Source: Microglena sp. YARC (lineage: Eukaryota; Chlorophyta; Chlorophyceae; Chlamydomonadales; Chlamydomonadaceae). From it: a stretch of DNA of 64,000 bases. The stretch covers positions 132,657,834 to 132,721,833 of the forward strand of contig CM039462.1 in the NCBI GenBank assembly GCA_022414725.1, in the 5' to 3' direction. The notes below the pieces were generated by a model. That model was not told the DNA's origin. It saw nothing but the letters and a program-made list of their open reading frames with translations, and did no database searches. Positions 11,931 through 24,180 of this stretch are shown here, piece after piece (within the stretch, counting starts at the first letter, position 1; each line of letters opens with the position of its first letter). A program made the position numbers and the translations under genes.

Positions 11931-14900
11931 TTCTGCATGTTTTTCACCCACCACGCAATTCTAGCACTGTGCACTCTCCAATGAAGGCCTTCTCAGCAAC
12001 GTGTCATGGGTGTGCATAAGCACGTGTGTGTGTGTATTTCCGCTTGTTTTTCACCCACCACGCAATTCTAGCACCGTGCTCTCTCCAATGAAGGCCTTCT
12101 CAGCATTGTCACAGAGCTCACAGATCTCTTGGGCAGTGAGGAAGAAGCGGCGCTCATCTGGTGCCTTCCATGTACGAGGGCGTAACAACTCACTCAATAC
12201 CTTCTTGTGGGAGCCCTGATTGGTGGGTTGGGTTGGGTTGGGTTGGGTTGGGTGGGGTGGTGGAGGTGGTGGTGGGTAAGGTGGTGGGTTGGGTGGGGGG
12301 AGCGGGGGGTGGGGTGGAGGGGGTATGGCTGGGTTGGGGTTGGGTTGGCTGGGTGGGGGGTTAGGGTTGGGTAGGGCCTTTCATGTGCGAGGACGTAACA
12401 ATTTGCTCAACAACTTATTGTGGGAGCCCGAGTGGTGGGTTGGGTTGGGTTTGGGTGGTGGTGGTGGTGATGGGGTAACGGGGGTAGGGCTGGGTTGGGG
12501 TTGGGTTGGCTGGGTGGGGGGGTAGGTTGGGTAGGGCCTTCCATGTGCGAGGACGTAACAATTCGCTCAACAACTTATTGTGTGAGCCCCGGGTGGTGGG
12601 TTGGGTTGTGTTTGAGTGGTGGTGGTGGTGGTGGTGGTGGTGATGGGTACGGGGGTAGGGCTGGGTTGGGGTTGGGTTGGCTGGGTGGGGGGGTAGGGTT
12701 GGGTAGGGCCTTCCATGTGCGAGGACGTAACAATTCGCTCAACAACTTATTGTGGGAGCCCCAAGTGGTGGGTTGGGTTGGGTTTGGGTGGTGGTGGTGG
12801 TGGTGATGGGGTACGGGGGTAGGGCTGGGTTGGGGTTGGGTTGGCTGGGTGGGGGGGTAGGGTTGGGTAGGGCCTTCCATGTGCGAGGACGTAACAATTT
12901 GCTGAACACCTTTTTGTGGGAGCCCCGAGTGGTGGGTTGGGTTGGGTTTGGGTGGTGGTGGTGGTGGTGATGGGGTACGGGGGTAGGGCTGGGTTGGGGT
13001 TGGGTTGGCTGGTGGGGGGGTAGGGTTGGGTAGGGCCTTCCATGTGCGAGGACGTAACAATTTGCTGAACACCTTTTTTGTGGGAGCCCCGAGTGGTGGG
13101 TTGGGTTGGCTTTGGGTGGTGGTGGTGGTGATGGGGTACGGGGTAGGGCTGGGTTGGGGTTGGGTTGGCTGGGTGGGGGGTAGGGTTGGGTAGGGCCTTC
13201 CATGTGCGAGGACGTAACAATTCGCTCAACACCTTATTGTGGGAGCCCTGAGTGGTGGGTTGGGTTTCAGGTTGTTTTGGGTTTTTTATTTGGTTTCGAT
13301 CGGTCAGGGTTTGGGTTTGGGTCGGGTTGTGGTTAGTACAGTTTAGATTGGTTTTGAGTTGAGTTGGGTTGGGTTGGGGTTTAATGGGGTGGGGGTGGGG
13401 TCGGGGTGGGGGTGGGGGGGGGCGAGTCAAGATCAGCACTTCTTTGATTAACATCTTACTGTTCTGCTGGGTAGAGCCGAATATAGAATTAATCGCTTTT
13501 TATTAGCTTTTACTTCTATGCAGGCTTGCGTATTTGTTTCAAATGCTGCGGTTTCAAATGCCGTTTCAAATGCTGTATTTGTTTCACATGCTGCCGTTTC
13601 AAGTTCCTTCTTGTTGTTGATGCAGTCCAGGCAGTGTCGTTTTTTTTCAAATCTAAAAGTGAGTTTTTTCTAGCTTTATGGTTATAGGCCTTTTCAGGAA
13701 CAGCGTTTTCATAGCTTTTTACAGCTTTTTAGAGCTTTTGAGGGCCACGCAGGTCCATGTAGGGTCAAAACTGTTTTGATTTTTATAGCTGCAATTAACC
13801 CAAAACGGGGTCAAAAGTAGCGCTTGCTATATCTAGCGGGGAAAAAATCCCTAGTCCAGGGGTCAGCCAAGTAGGCCCAAGGGACTTCCCCAACCGTGAC
13901 AGGTGGGGCTAAAACGAAACAAGCCCTAGGCAGCGTCGCAAGCGATGCGGAGATTGGCGTAGTGTGTTGGCAGCGGAACGAAAGGTGGCAACGGACTGGA
14001 GCTGACCAAAGCCAGTCAGTTATGAGACAGTTGGCTGACATGTCAGGCTTAAATATTTTGGTCAGTTGCACAAAACGGACAACAAGGTAACCCTGGGGGC
14101 TCCCGCCCCACAGTGGGGGCTCCGCCGGAAACAATCTTTTGTCCAGGGGTAAGCCAAGTAGGCCCAAGGGACCTCCTGAACCGTGACAGGAGGGGCTACA
14201 ACGAAAAACACTGATAAACTGAACCCCAAACAATAATTTTACCAACAGCAACCCTAATTCCGTGCTAAGTACGACTACCAAACACCCCCTTACAAGTGCA
14301 ACTGATCCCAACACCAACAGGGGCCTGTGCACCAAACATCCCCATGCCACCCCACACTCCTCACCCCAATCCCCTCCCCACCACCCACCCACCCACAAAC
14401 ACACCATCTTACCAAACACTCCCTTACAAGAGCAACTGATCCCAACACCAACAGGGGCCTGTGCACCAAACATCCCCATGCCACCCCACACTCCTCACCC
14501 CAATCCCCTCCCCACCCACCCAGGCATCGACAAACACACTATATTACCAAACACCCCCCTTCCAAGTGCAAACTCGCAGCACGTGAATACTGGCTATTTG
14601 CGAAGCGTCGCCATTCCGTTGCTGCATGGCGATGCAAGGGTCCGGCTAAACTAGTCTGAAATGCCCTGACCCTGATGTGGCTCAACTAGTAAGAAAACCA
14701 AGTCAGAAAAACACTAGTCAGAAAAACTAGTCAGAAATGCCCCGATTTGGCTAAACTAGTCAGAAATGCCCTGACCCTGCTTCTCCCCACTTGCGATGTT
14801 CACGCCCTTGTCAAACACCGCCACACACTTGTTCTTCACCCCACCCCACCCTTGCCACACACCACAAGACCACACCGCTACACCGCTACACCGCTACACC

Positions 14901-17388
14901 ACACCCTTACCATACACCATACCACACCAGTACACCACACCACCACACCCTTACCATACACCACACCACACCACTACACCACACCACACCCTTACCATGC
15001 ACCACACCACACCACTACACCACTACTACACCACACCACACCCTTACCATGCACCACACCACACCACACCACTACACCACTACTACACCACACCACACCC
15101 TTACCATGCACCACACCACACCACACCACTACACCACCACTACACCACACCCTTACCATGCACCACACCACACCACACCACTACACCACACCACACCACT
15201 AACCATACCCACAACACCCTTACCATGCACCACACCACCACACCACTACACCACACCACACCCTTACCATGCACCACACCACACCACACCACTACACCAC
15301 CACTACACCACACCAACCTTCCCATGCACCACACCATACCACACCCTTACCGTACCATACCATACCACACCACACCACTACACCACACCACACCACACCA
15401 CACCACACCACTACACCACCCTTGCTATACACCCACTCACCCGAGCCACCATGCTGTGTGTGAATAGCAGGCTCTTCTCCCTACTATTAATGTTCACGCC
15501 CTCGTCGTACACCGCCACACATGTTTTCTACAACCCACCACATCTTAATCACACCACACCATACCACTACACCGCCATTGGCAACCACCACCCCACCCCA
15601 CTACACCACCATTGGTATACACCACACCACCCTTGTCACACACCCACTCACCCGTGCAACCATGCTGCGTGTGACTAGGGGAGGGCCGTTGGGTAAAGTT
15701 GGGCTCGTCTCCCCACTCGTGATGTTCACGCTCTTGTCATACACCGCCACACACTTGTTCTTCACCATACCCCACCCTTGTCACACACCAATACACCACA
15801 CCACTACACCACCACTAAACCACACCACACAACCCTTACAATGCACCACTACACAACCACACCACACCACACCCTTACCATACACCACACCACAGCACAC
15901 CACCAAAACACCCCACCCTTACCACACCACTACACCACCCTTGCTCTACACCCACTCACCCGGGCAACCATGCTGCGTGTGAATAGGGGAGGGCAGTTGG
16001 GTTGAGTTGGGCTTGTCTCCCCAGCAGTGCGGTTCACGCCCTTGTCCTTGTCATACACCGCCACACGCCGCCCTTCGTTGTCCAGCAGGTCTATCGACAG
16101 CTGGCGCACAAGCCCACGTAGGGAGTCCTCCTGGTGCACCACCACCGCCCTGTGCCAGAGACGCACGTCCGGTGTCCGCTCGTTAGATCGGTCGTGCGAC
16201 TTGCCGAGGGTAAGGTCCGGGCTCTGGCTGCGGGTGTCCAGGGTGGGGCTGGCTCCGAGACCGATGCTGTCTATCTGCTCGTCGATGCTTCGCTTGTCGT
16301 CGATGGCGCTCACGCGGCGTACGCTGAGTGCCGCGGTGGCTTCTTCCATGGCAGCTTTGGCGAGCATCTGCGTCGCAGCGGTGCCGTGCGTTGCGTCCAT
16401 CCACTCCACCCAGGAGCTTGCGCGTGGGTCGAAGATCACTAATTCAGAGCCGTTGCTGTCGTCGGCGACCAGCAGGTCGTCCAGAAGCTGGCTGCCCTTC
16501 AAGCCGCCGAAGATGAAGATGAAGGGGCCCACGGATGCTACTGCATGCCTGGGGGGGGCGGGGGTGAGTGTGTGTGTGTGTGGGGGGGGTGAGTGGGTGG
16601 TGGGGGGGGGCGGTGGTTTGTGTGTGGTGGGTGGGTGTATGCGTGTGTGCATGTGCATGTGTGTGTGTGTATGTGTGTGCGTGTGTGCGTGTGTATGTGC
16701 GTGCGTGGGGGGTCGATATAGTAATACTGCGACCTAGCGGTAAACCGCCTATACAAGTTGTAGTGTAGTGGCGGGCAGGTGGGTATAGGATGCGTGGGGG
16801 TTGGGGGATAAGAAAGTGAGAGAGCATAAGGTATCAGTAAGAGGGAGGTACAGTATAGGTTGAGGACGTCGGCAACGAGCAGGTCGTCCAGAAGCTGGTT
16901 GTCTTTCAAGCAGCAAGATGAAGATGAAGGGGCCATAGAGGCCACTGTATGCCCGGAGGGGGTGGGGGGGGGGGGGGGGGGGGGGGGGGGGTATGTGTAT
17001 GTCTGCGTGTGTGTGTGTAGGGGCGGCAGGTGGGTATAGGATGCGTGGGGGTTGGGGGATAAGAAAGTGGGAGAGTATAAGGTATCAGGTAAGAGGGAGG
17101 TATAGTAAAGGTTTAGTTTGTTGGGATCGGCAAATCATATGATACTGACCAAAGGCGAGTACTATATCATATGATATCATACAAATTGCATTATATGATA
17201 TTGTATTTAAATGGTAACTTTGGCCTGGTCAGACTGCCGGCAATATATGATGACATGTTGCCGTTCTATAAGTTTAGGCAGAGTTTGAGGATGACAGCGA
17301 CCAGCAGGTCGACTAGAAGCTGGCTGCCCCTCAAGCCACAAAAGATGAAGATGAAGATGAAGGGGCCCATAGAGGCCACTGCATGCCC

Positions 17389-17429
<41 letters not shown>

Positions 17430-20400
17430 GGGCGGGCAGGTGGGTAGAGGATGAGTGGTGGTTGGAGGATGAGAAGGTGATAGCAAGTCTGAGGCAGCTC
17501 GTATTTTAGCTGCCTAGTACTTGGCGAGGGGGCCCCTTAGTCTTAGGGAAGGGGCCACTTGGGCCTTTGGGGATGCTTGGGGAGATAGCTTAATTGGTTA
17601 GAGCGTAGGTTTATTTTTACAAAAAATCTGGCATAAAATTAATATAGAGTATAAGGTATCAGGTGAGAGGGCAATGGTATAGGGATAGTTTGAGGATGAC
17701 AGCGACCAGAAGCTGGCTGCCTTTAGAGCTACAAGAGATGAAGATGGAGATGGAGATGGAGATGGAGATGGACATGAAGATGGAGATGGAGATGATGGAG
17801 ATGACGGAGATGGAGATGGAGATGGAGATGGAGATGAGATGGAGAGATGGAGATGAGATGGAGATGATGGAGATGAGATGATGAGATGAATGGAATGATG
17901 ATGAGAGATGAAGATGGAGATGATGGAGATGATGGAGATGATGGAGATGATGGAGATGATGGAGATGATGGAGATGAGAATGATGGAGATGATGGAGATG
18001 AGAGATGATGATGGAGATGATGGAGATGATGATGAGATGATGGAGATGATGAGATGATGGAGATGAGATGATGAGATGGAGATGGATGATGGAAGATGAT
18101 GAGATGGAAGATGAGAGATGATGGAGATGAGATGGAGATGATGGAGATGGAGATGGAGATGGAGATGATGGAGATGAGATGGAGATGATGAGATGGAGAT
18201 GAGATGGAATGGAGATGATGGAGATGGAGATGGAGATGAGATGGAGGATGATGGAGATGATGGAGATGGAGATGAGAGATGATGGAGATGGGAGATGGAG
18301 ATGGAGATGATGGAGATGGAGATGGAGATGGAGATGGAGATGGAGATGGAGATGGATGGAGATGGAGATGGAGATGGAGATGATGAGATGGATGAGATGG
18401 AGATGGAGATGGAGATGATGGAGATGGAGATGATGGAGATGATGGAGATGGAGATGGAGATGGAGATGGAGATGGAGATGGAGATGATGATGGAGATGGA
18501 GATGGAGATGATGGAGATGGAGATGGAGATGAGATGAGATGAGATGGAGATGGAGATGAGATGGATGGAGATGGAGATGGAGATGGAGATGAGATGGAGA
18601 TGGAGATAGATGATGATGAGATGGAGATGATGAGATGGATATGGAGATGATGGAGATGAAGATGAGATGCATGGAGATGGAGATGAGATGAGATGGAGAT
18701 GGGATGATGAGATGGATGATGAAGATGATGAAGAAGAATGAGCATGATGAAGATGAGATGGAGATGATGAGATGAAGAAGATGGATGAGAGATGGAGATG
18801 AGAGAAGATGAAGAGATGAGATGAAGATGAAGATGAAGAGAATGCATGAAGATGAAAGATGAAAGATGAAGATGAGATTGAAGATGAAGATGAAGATGAA
18901 GATGAAGATGAAGATGAAGATGAATGAAATGATGAAGATGAGATGAGAGATGAAGATGATGAAGATGATGAAGATGAAGATGAAGATGAAGATGAAGAAG
19001 ATGAGAGATGAAGATGAAGATGAGATGAAGATGAAGATGAAAGATGAAGAATAGATGAGAGATGAAGATGAAGATGAAGATGAGATGAAGATGAAGATAA
19101 GATGAGATGAAGATGGATGAAGATGAAGATGAGATGAAGATGAAGATGAAGATGATGAGATGAAGATGAGATGAAGATGAAGATGAAGATGAATGATGAA
19201 GATGAAGATGAATGAAGATGAAGATGAAGATGAAGATGAAGATGAATGAAGATGAAGAATGAAGATGAAGATGAAGATGAAGATGATGAAGATGAAGATG
19301 AAGATGAAGATAGATGAAGATGAAGATGAAGATGATGAAGATGAAGAAATGAAGATGAAGAGATGAAGATGAAGATGAAGATGATGATGAAGAATAGATG
19401 AAATGAAGATGAAGATGAAGATGAAGATGAAGATGAAGATGAAGATGAAGATGAAGATGAAGATGAAGATGAAGAATAGATGAAGATGAAGATGAAGATG
19501 AAGATGAAGATGAAGATGAAGATGAAGAATAGATGAAGATGAAGATGAAGATGAAGAGAGATGAGTGAAGATGAAGATGAAGATGAAGATGAAGATGAGA
19601 GAATAGATGAAGATGAAGATGAAGATGAGAAGATGAAGATGAAGATGAAGATGAAGATGAAGATGAAGATGAAGATGAAGATGAAGATGAAGATGAAGAT
19701 GAAGATGAAGATGAAGATGAAGATGAAGATGAAGATGAAGATGAAGATGAAGAAAGATGAAGATGAGATGAAGATGAAGATGAGATGAAGATGAAGATGA
19801 TGAAGATGAAGATGAAGATGAAGATGAAGATGAAGATGAAGATGAAGATGAAGATGAAGATGAAGATGAAGAATAGATGAAGATGAAGATGAAGATGAAG
19901 ATGAAGATGAAGATGAAGATGAAAATGAAGATGAAGATGAAGATGAAGATGAAGAAGATGAAGATGAAGATGAAGATGAAGAGAAGAATGAAAGATGAAG
20001 ATGAAGATGATGAAGATGAAGATGAAGATGAAGATGAAGATGAAGATGAAGATGAAGATGAAGATGAATGAAGATGAGATGAAGATGAAGATGAAGATGA
20101 AGATGAAGATGAAGATGAAGATGAAGATGAGATGAAGATGAAGATGAAGATGAATGAAGATGAAGATGAAGATGAAGATGAAGATGAAGATGAAGATGAA
20201 GATGAAGATGAAGATGAAGATGAAGATGAAGATGAAATGAAGATGAAGATGAAGATGATGAGAGATGAAGATGAAGATGAAGATGAAGATGAAGATGAAG
20301 ATGAAGATGAAGATGAAGATGAAGATGAAGATGAAGATGAGATAAGAAAGATGAAGATGAAGATGAAGAGATGAAGATGAAGATGAATAAGATGAAGATG

Positions 20401-23400
20401 AAGATGAGATGAAGATGAAGATGAAGATGAAGATGAGAAGAATGAGAGATGAAGATGAAGATGAAGATGAAGATGAAGATGAAGATGAAGATGAAGATGA
20501 AGAAGATGAAGATGAAGATGAAGATGAAGATGAAGATGAAGAAGATGAAGATGAAGATGAGATGAAGAGAAGATGAAGATGAAGAATAGATGAAGATGAA
20601 GATGAAGATGAAGATGAAGATGAAGATGAAGATGAAGATGAAGATGAAGACGAAGTGAAGAATAGATGAAGATGATGAATAGATGACGATGAAGATGAAG
20701 ATGAAAATGGAGATAGATGAAGATGAAGATGAAGATGATGATGAAGATGAAGATAAGATGAAGGGGCCCATTGAGGCACTACATGCCTGGGTAGGGGTGA
20801 TTGGTAGAGGGAGGTGAGGTTGGGGGAAGTGAGGTGCTGGGAAGGTATGGGGGGGGGCTGAGGGTAAGTGGGACCGGGTGAGAGGGTGAGGGGTCAGTAG
20901 AAGAAGATCGTGTCCAACTTATCACCCCCAAAACACCAAGGAACATAATGTACCACTTTTTTAACACGGAGCATTGTAGCAGCTTCAATTAAAGCCTGCC
21001 CCAACTCCTACCGGCCAACTCATCACCCCCAAAACACCAAGGTACGTAATGTACCACTTGTGCTGCAGGTAGCATCGTAGCAGCTTCAATAAAAGCCTGC
21101 CCCCAACTCCTACGGGCCAACTGATCACCCCCAAAACACCAAGTTACGTAATGTACCACTTGTGCTGCAGGTAGCATCGTAGCACCATCAATAAAAGCCT
21201 GTCCCCAACTCCTACAGGCCAACTGATCACCCCAACACACCCAAGCGCTTAATGTACCACTTGTGCTGCATGTAGCATCGTAGCGGCTTCGATAAAAGCC
21301 TGCCCCCAACTCCTACAGGCCAACATATCACCCCCAAAACACAAAGTCACGTAAAGTACCACTTGTGCTGCAGGTAGCATCGTAGCACCATCAATAAAAG
21401 CCTGTCCCCAACTCCCCAACCCCTCCCCCTCCCCCCTATCCCTTCCATATCTGCAGCGGCGACTGAAGTCCTCATGTTGCTGGACACAGGGGAGACCCAC
21501 TGCCCAGCGTTGGTGTCTAGCGCCAACGTTGCCGTGGCCTTGTCCACCATCCTACCACACACTAACCCCATCCCTCTCCTTCCCCTTCCCTCCCCTTCCT
21601 CGCCCCTCCCTCCCCCTATCCCTTCCCCTACCTGCAACGACAACTGAAGTCCTCCGTATTGCTGGACACAGGGGGAACCCACTGCCCAGCGTTGATGTCT
21701 AGCATCACCGTTGCTGTGGCCTCGTCCACCATCCTACCACACACAAACCCCATCCCTCTCCCTGCCCCTTCCCTCCCCTTCCTCGACCCTCCCTCCCCCC
21801 TATCCCTTCCAATACCTGCAGCGACGACTGAAGTCCTCCGTGTTGCTGGACACAGGGGAGACCCACTGCCCAGCGTTGGTGCCTAGCGCCATTGCCGTGG
21901 CCTCGTCCACCATCTAGCTCCCACTAACCCCATCCCTCTCTCTCCCCTTCCCTACCCTTCCACACCCTCCCCGGCTCTGCTCTACCTGCAGCGACGTGAG
22001 AAATCCTCCGTGTTGCTGGACACAGGGGAGACCCACTGCCCAGCGTTGATGTCTAGCGTCATTGCCGTGGCCTCCTTAACCATCCTACCACACACTAACC
22101 CCATCCCTCTCCCTTCCCCTTCCCTCCCCTTCCTCGACCCTCCCTCCCCCCTATCCCTTCCCCTACCTGCAACGACGACTGAAGTCCTCCGTGTTGCTGG
22201 ACTCAGGGGAGACCCACTGCCCAGCGTTGGTGTCTAGCGTCACCGTTGCCGTGGCCTCCTCAACCATCCTACCGCCCCCCACCGCTCCTCCTGATATGTG
22301 CAGTCTATTGGCCACGAAGATGGCCCCGTGCTGATAGCGTCCAGTGGGCATGACCCCAGGTGCAGCATGCCACTCCCAGCGCCCATCCCGATGGCGTGCG
22401 AAGCCATACGCATCCCCCATTGGTGTCCCACTAGCGTCACGCCCTCCACAGAGGAGTAGAAGGCCGTCGGACCGGGATGCAGCTGTGGCGTACATCCTGT
22501 GGGGTTGGGGGGTTGGGTGTGTGTGGGGGGGTGTGGGGGGTGTGGGGTGTGGGGTGTGGGGTGGGGTGGGGTTCCGATAGCGTCACGCCCTCCACAGAGG
22601 AGTAGAAGGCCGTCGGACCGGGATGCAGCTGTGGCGTACATCCTGTGGGGTTGGGGGTGCGGGTTGGTGTGTGTGTGGGGGGGGGGGGAGGGGGGGGGGG
22701 GGGGGTTCCGATAGCGTCACACCCTCCACAGCGTCACACCCTCCACAGAAGAGTGGCAGGCCGTCGGACCCGCATTGCAGCTGTGGCATACATCCTGTGG
22801 GGTTGGAGTTTAGGTTGGGGGTTGGGGGTGGGGAGGGTGGGGTGGGGGGGGGAGGGCGATGGGAAGGTGCCTGTGGAAGCAGGAGGGGTATCTTATTTTT
22901 GTCAGTAAGCACCTCACACCCAAACCTGAACAACAACCCACTGCCCCCCCCCACCCACCCACCACCACCACCACCACCACACACCCACACACCCACACAC
23001 TCACCCACCCACCAACCCACTCACACACACTCGCACACCAACTGCTGCCACCACTCCTGACCACCCCATGCACAACACTTCAATCCAACAACGGCCACTC
23101 ACAAGTTCCCACTTAACACACAACCCTTGAATACCACCAACCATCCAGCATCTACTCACAAGCCCCAACCCGACCCACAACACTCGACTGCCACCACCCA
23201 TCCACCACCCAGCTCGCCCACCACCACCACCCACCACCCACAAATACCCACCCCACACACGACACTTGACTACCGCCAACCATCCAGCCACTACTCACAA
23301 GAACCCAACCGACACACAACACTTGACTGCCACCACCCATCCACCACCCAGCTCGCCCACCACCACCACACACCACACACAAATACCCACCCCACACGCG

Positions 23401-24142
23401 ACACTTGACTACCGCCAACCATCCAGCCACCACACACAAATACCCAACCGACACACAACACTTGACTGCCACCACCCATCCACTGCCCAGCTCCCCAACC
23501 ACCACCACCCACCACACACAAATACCCACCCCACACACAACACTCGACTGCCACCACCCATCCACCACCCACCTGGGCGACCACCACCAACCCACCACCC
23601 ACAAATACCCACTCCACACACGACACTTCAATCCATCAATCATACAGCCACTACCCACAAGTCCCCACACAACACAACAACTCTTGACTGCCACCACCCA
23701 TCCACCACCCACCTCTTAAAAACTCCTCACCCAGCACACGGCACTTGAATCCATCAACTTATCAACCTAAAACTCACCCTGCTGGCCACCCACCACCATA
23801 ACCACCCACCACCCACCACCCACAAATACCCACCCCTCAAACGACGCCTGAACACCACCAACCATCCAGCCACTACTCACAAGTCTCCACCCAACCCCAC
23901 AGCACTCGACTGCCACCACCCATCCACCACCCAGCTCGCCCCCCCCACCCCCACACCCACACCCACACCCACACACACCCACACCCACACCCACACCCAC
24001 ACACACAAACACACACAAATACCCCCCCAAACACACGACACTTGAATACCACCAACCATCCAGCCACTACTCACAAGTCCCCACCCAACCCACAGCACTC
24101 GACTGCCACCACCCATCCACCACCCAGCTCGCCCCCCCCCCC

Positions 24143-24180
<38 letters not shown>

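Noticed and set aside
17576..17620. tRNA 5' half (GGGGAGATAGCTTAATTGG, with A box)
   Set aside because: No anticodon stem partner and no T arm or B box follows; at most a truncated fragment.
17598..20779. Open frames of over 1,000 codons (Ser/His/Leu/Ile/Phe repeats)
   Set aside because: Pure translation of the GATGAA/GATGGA array inside a pseudo-exon; open in more than one frame.
20930..21420. 104-bp repeat as an extra BSL exon between exons 3 and 4
   Set aside because: Exon 3 and exon 4 join directly in phase (RRC R HAVAS) as in plant BSL proteins; the repeat has no Kelch motif.
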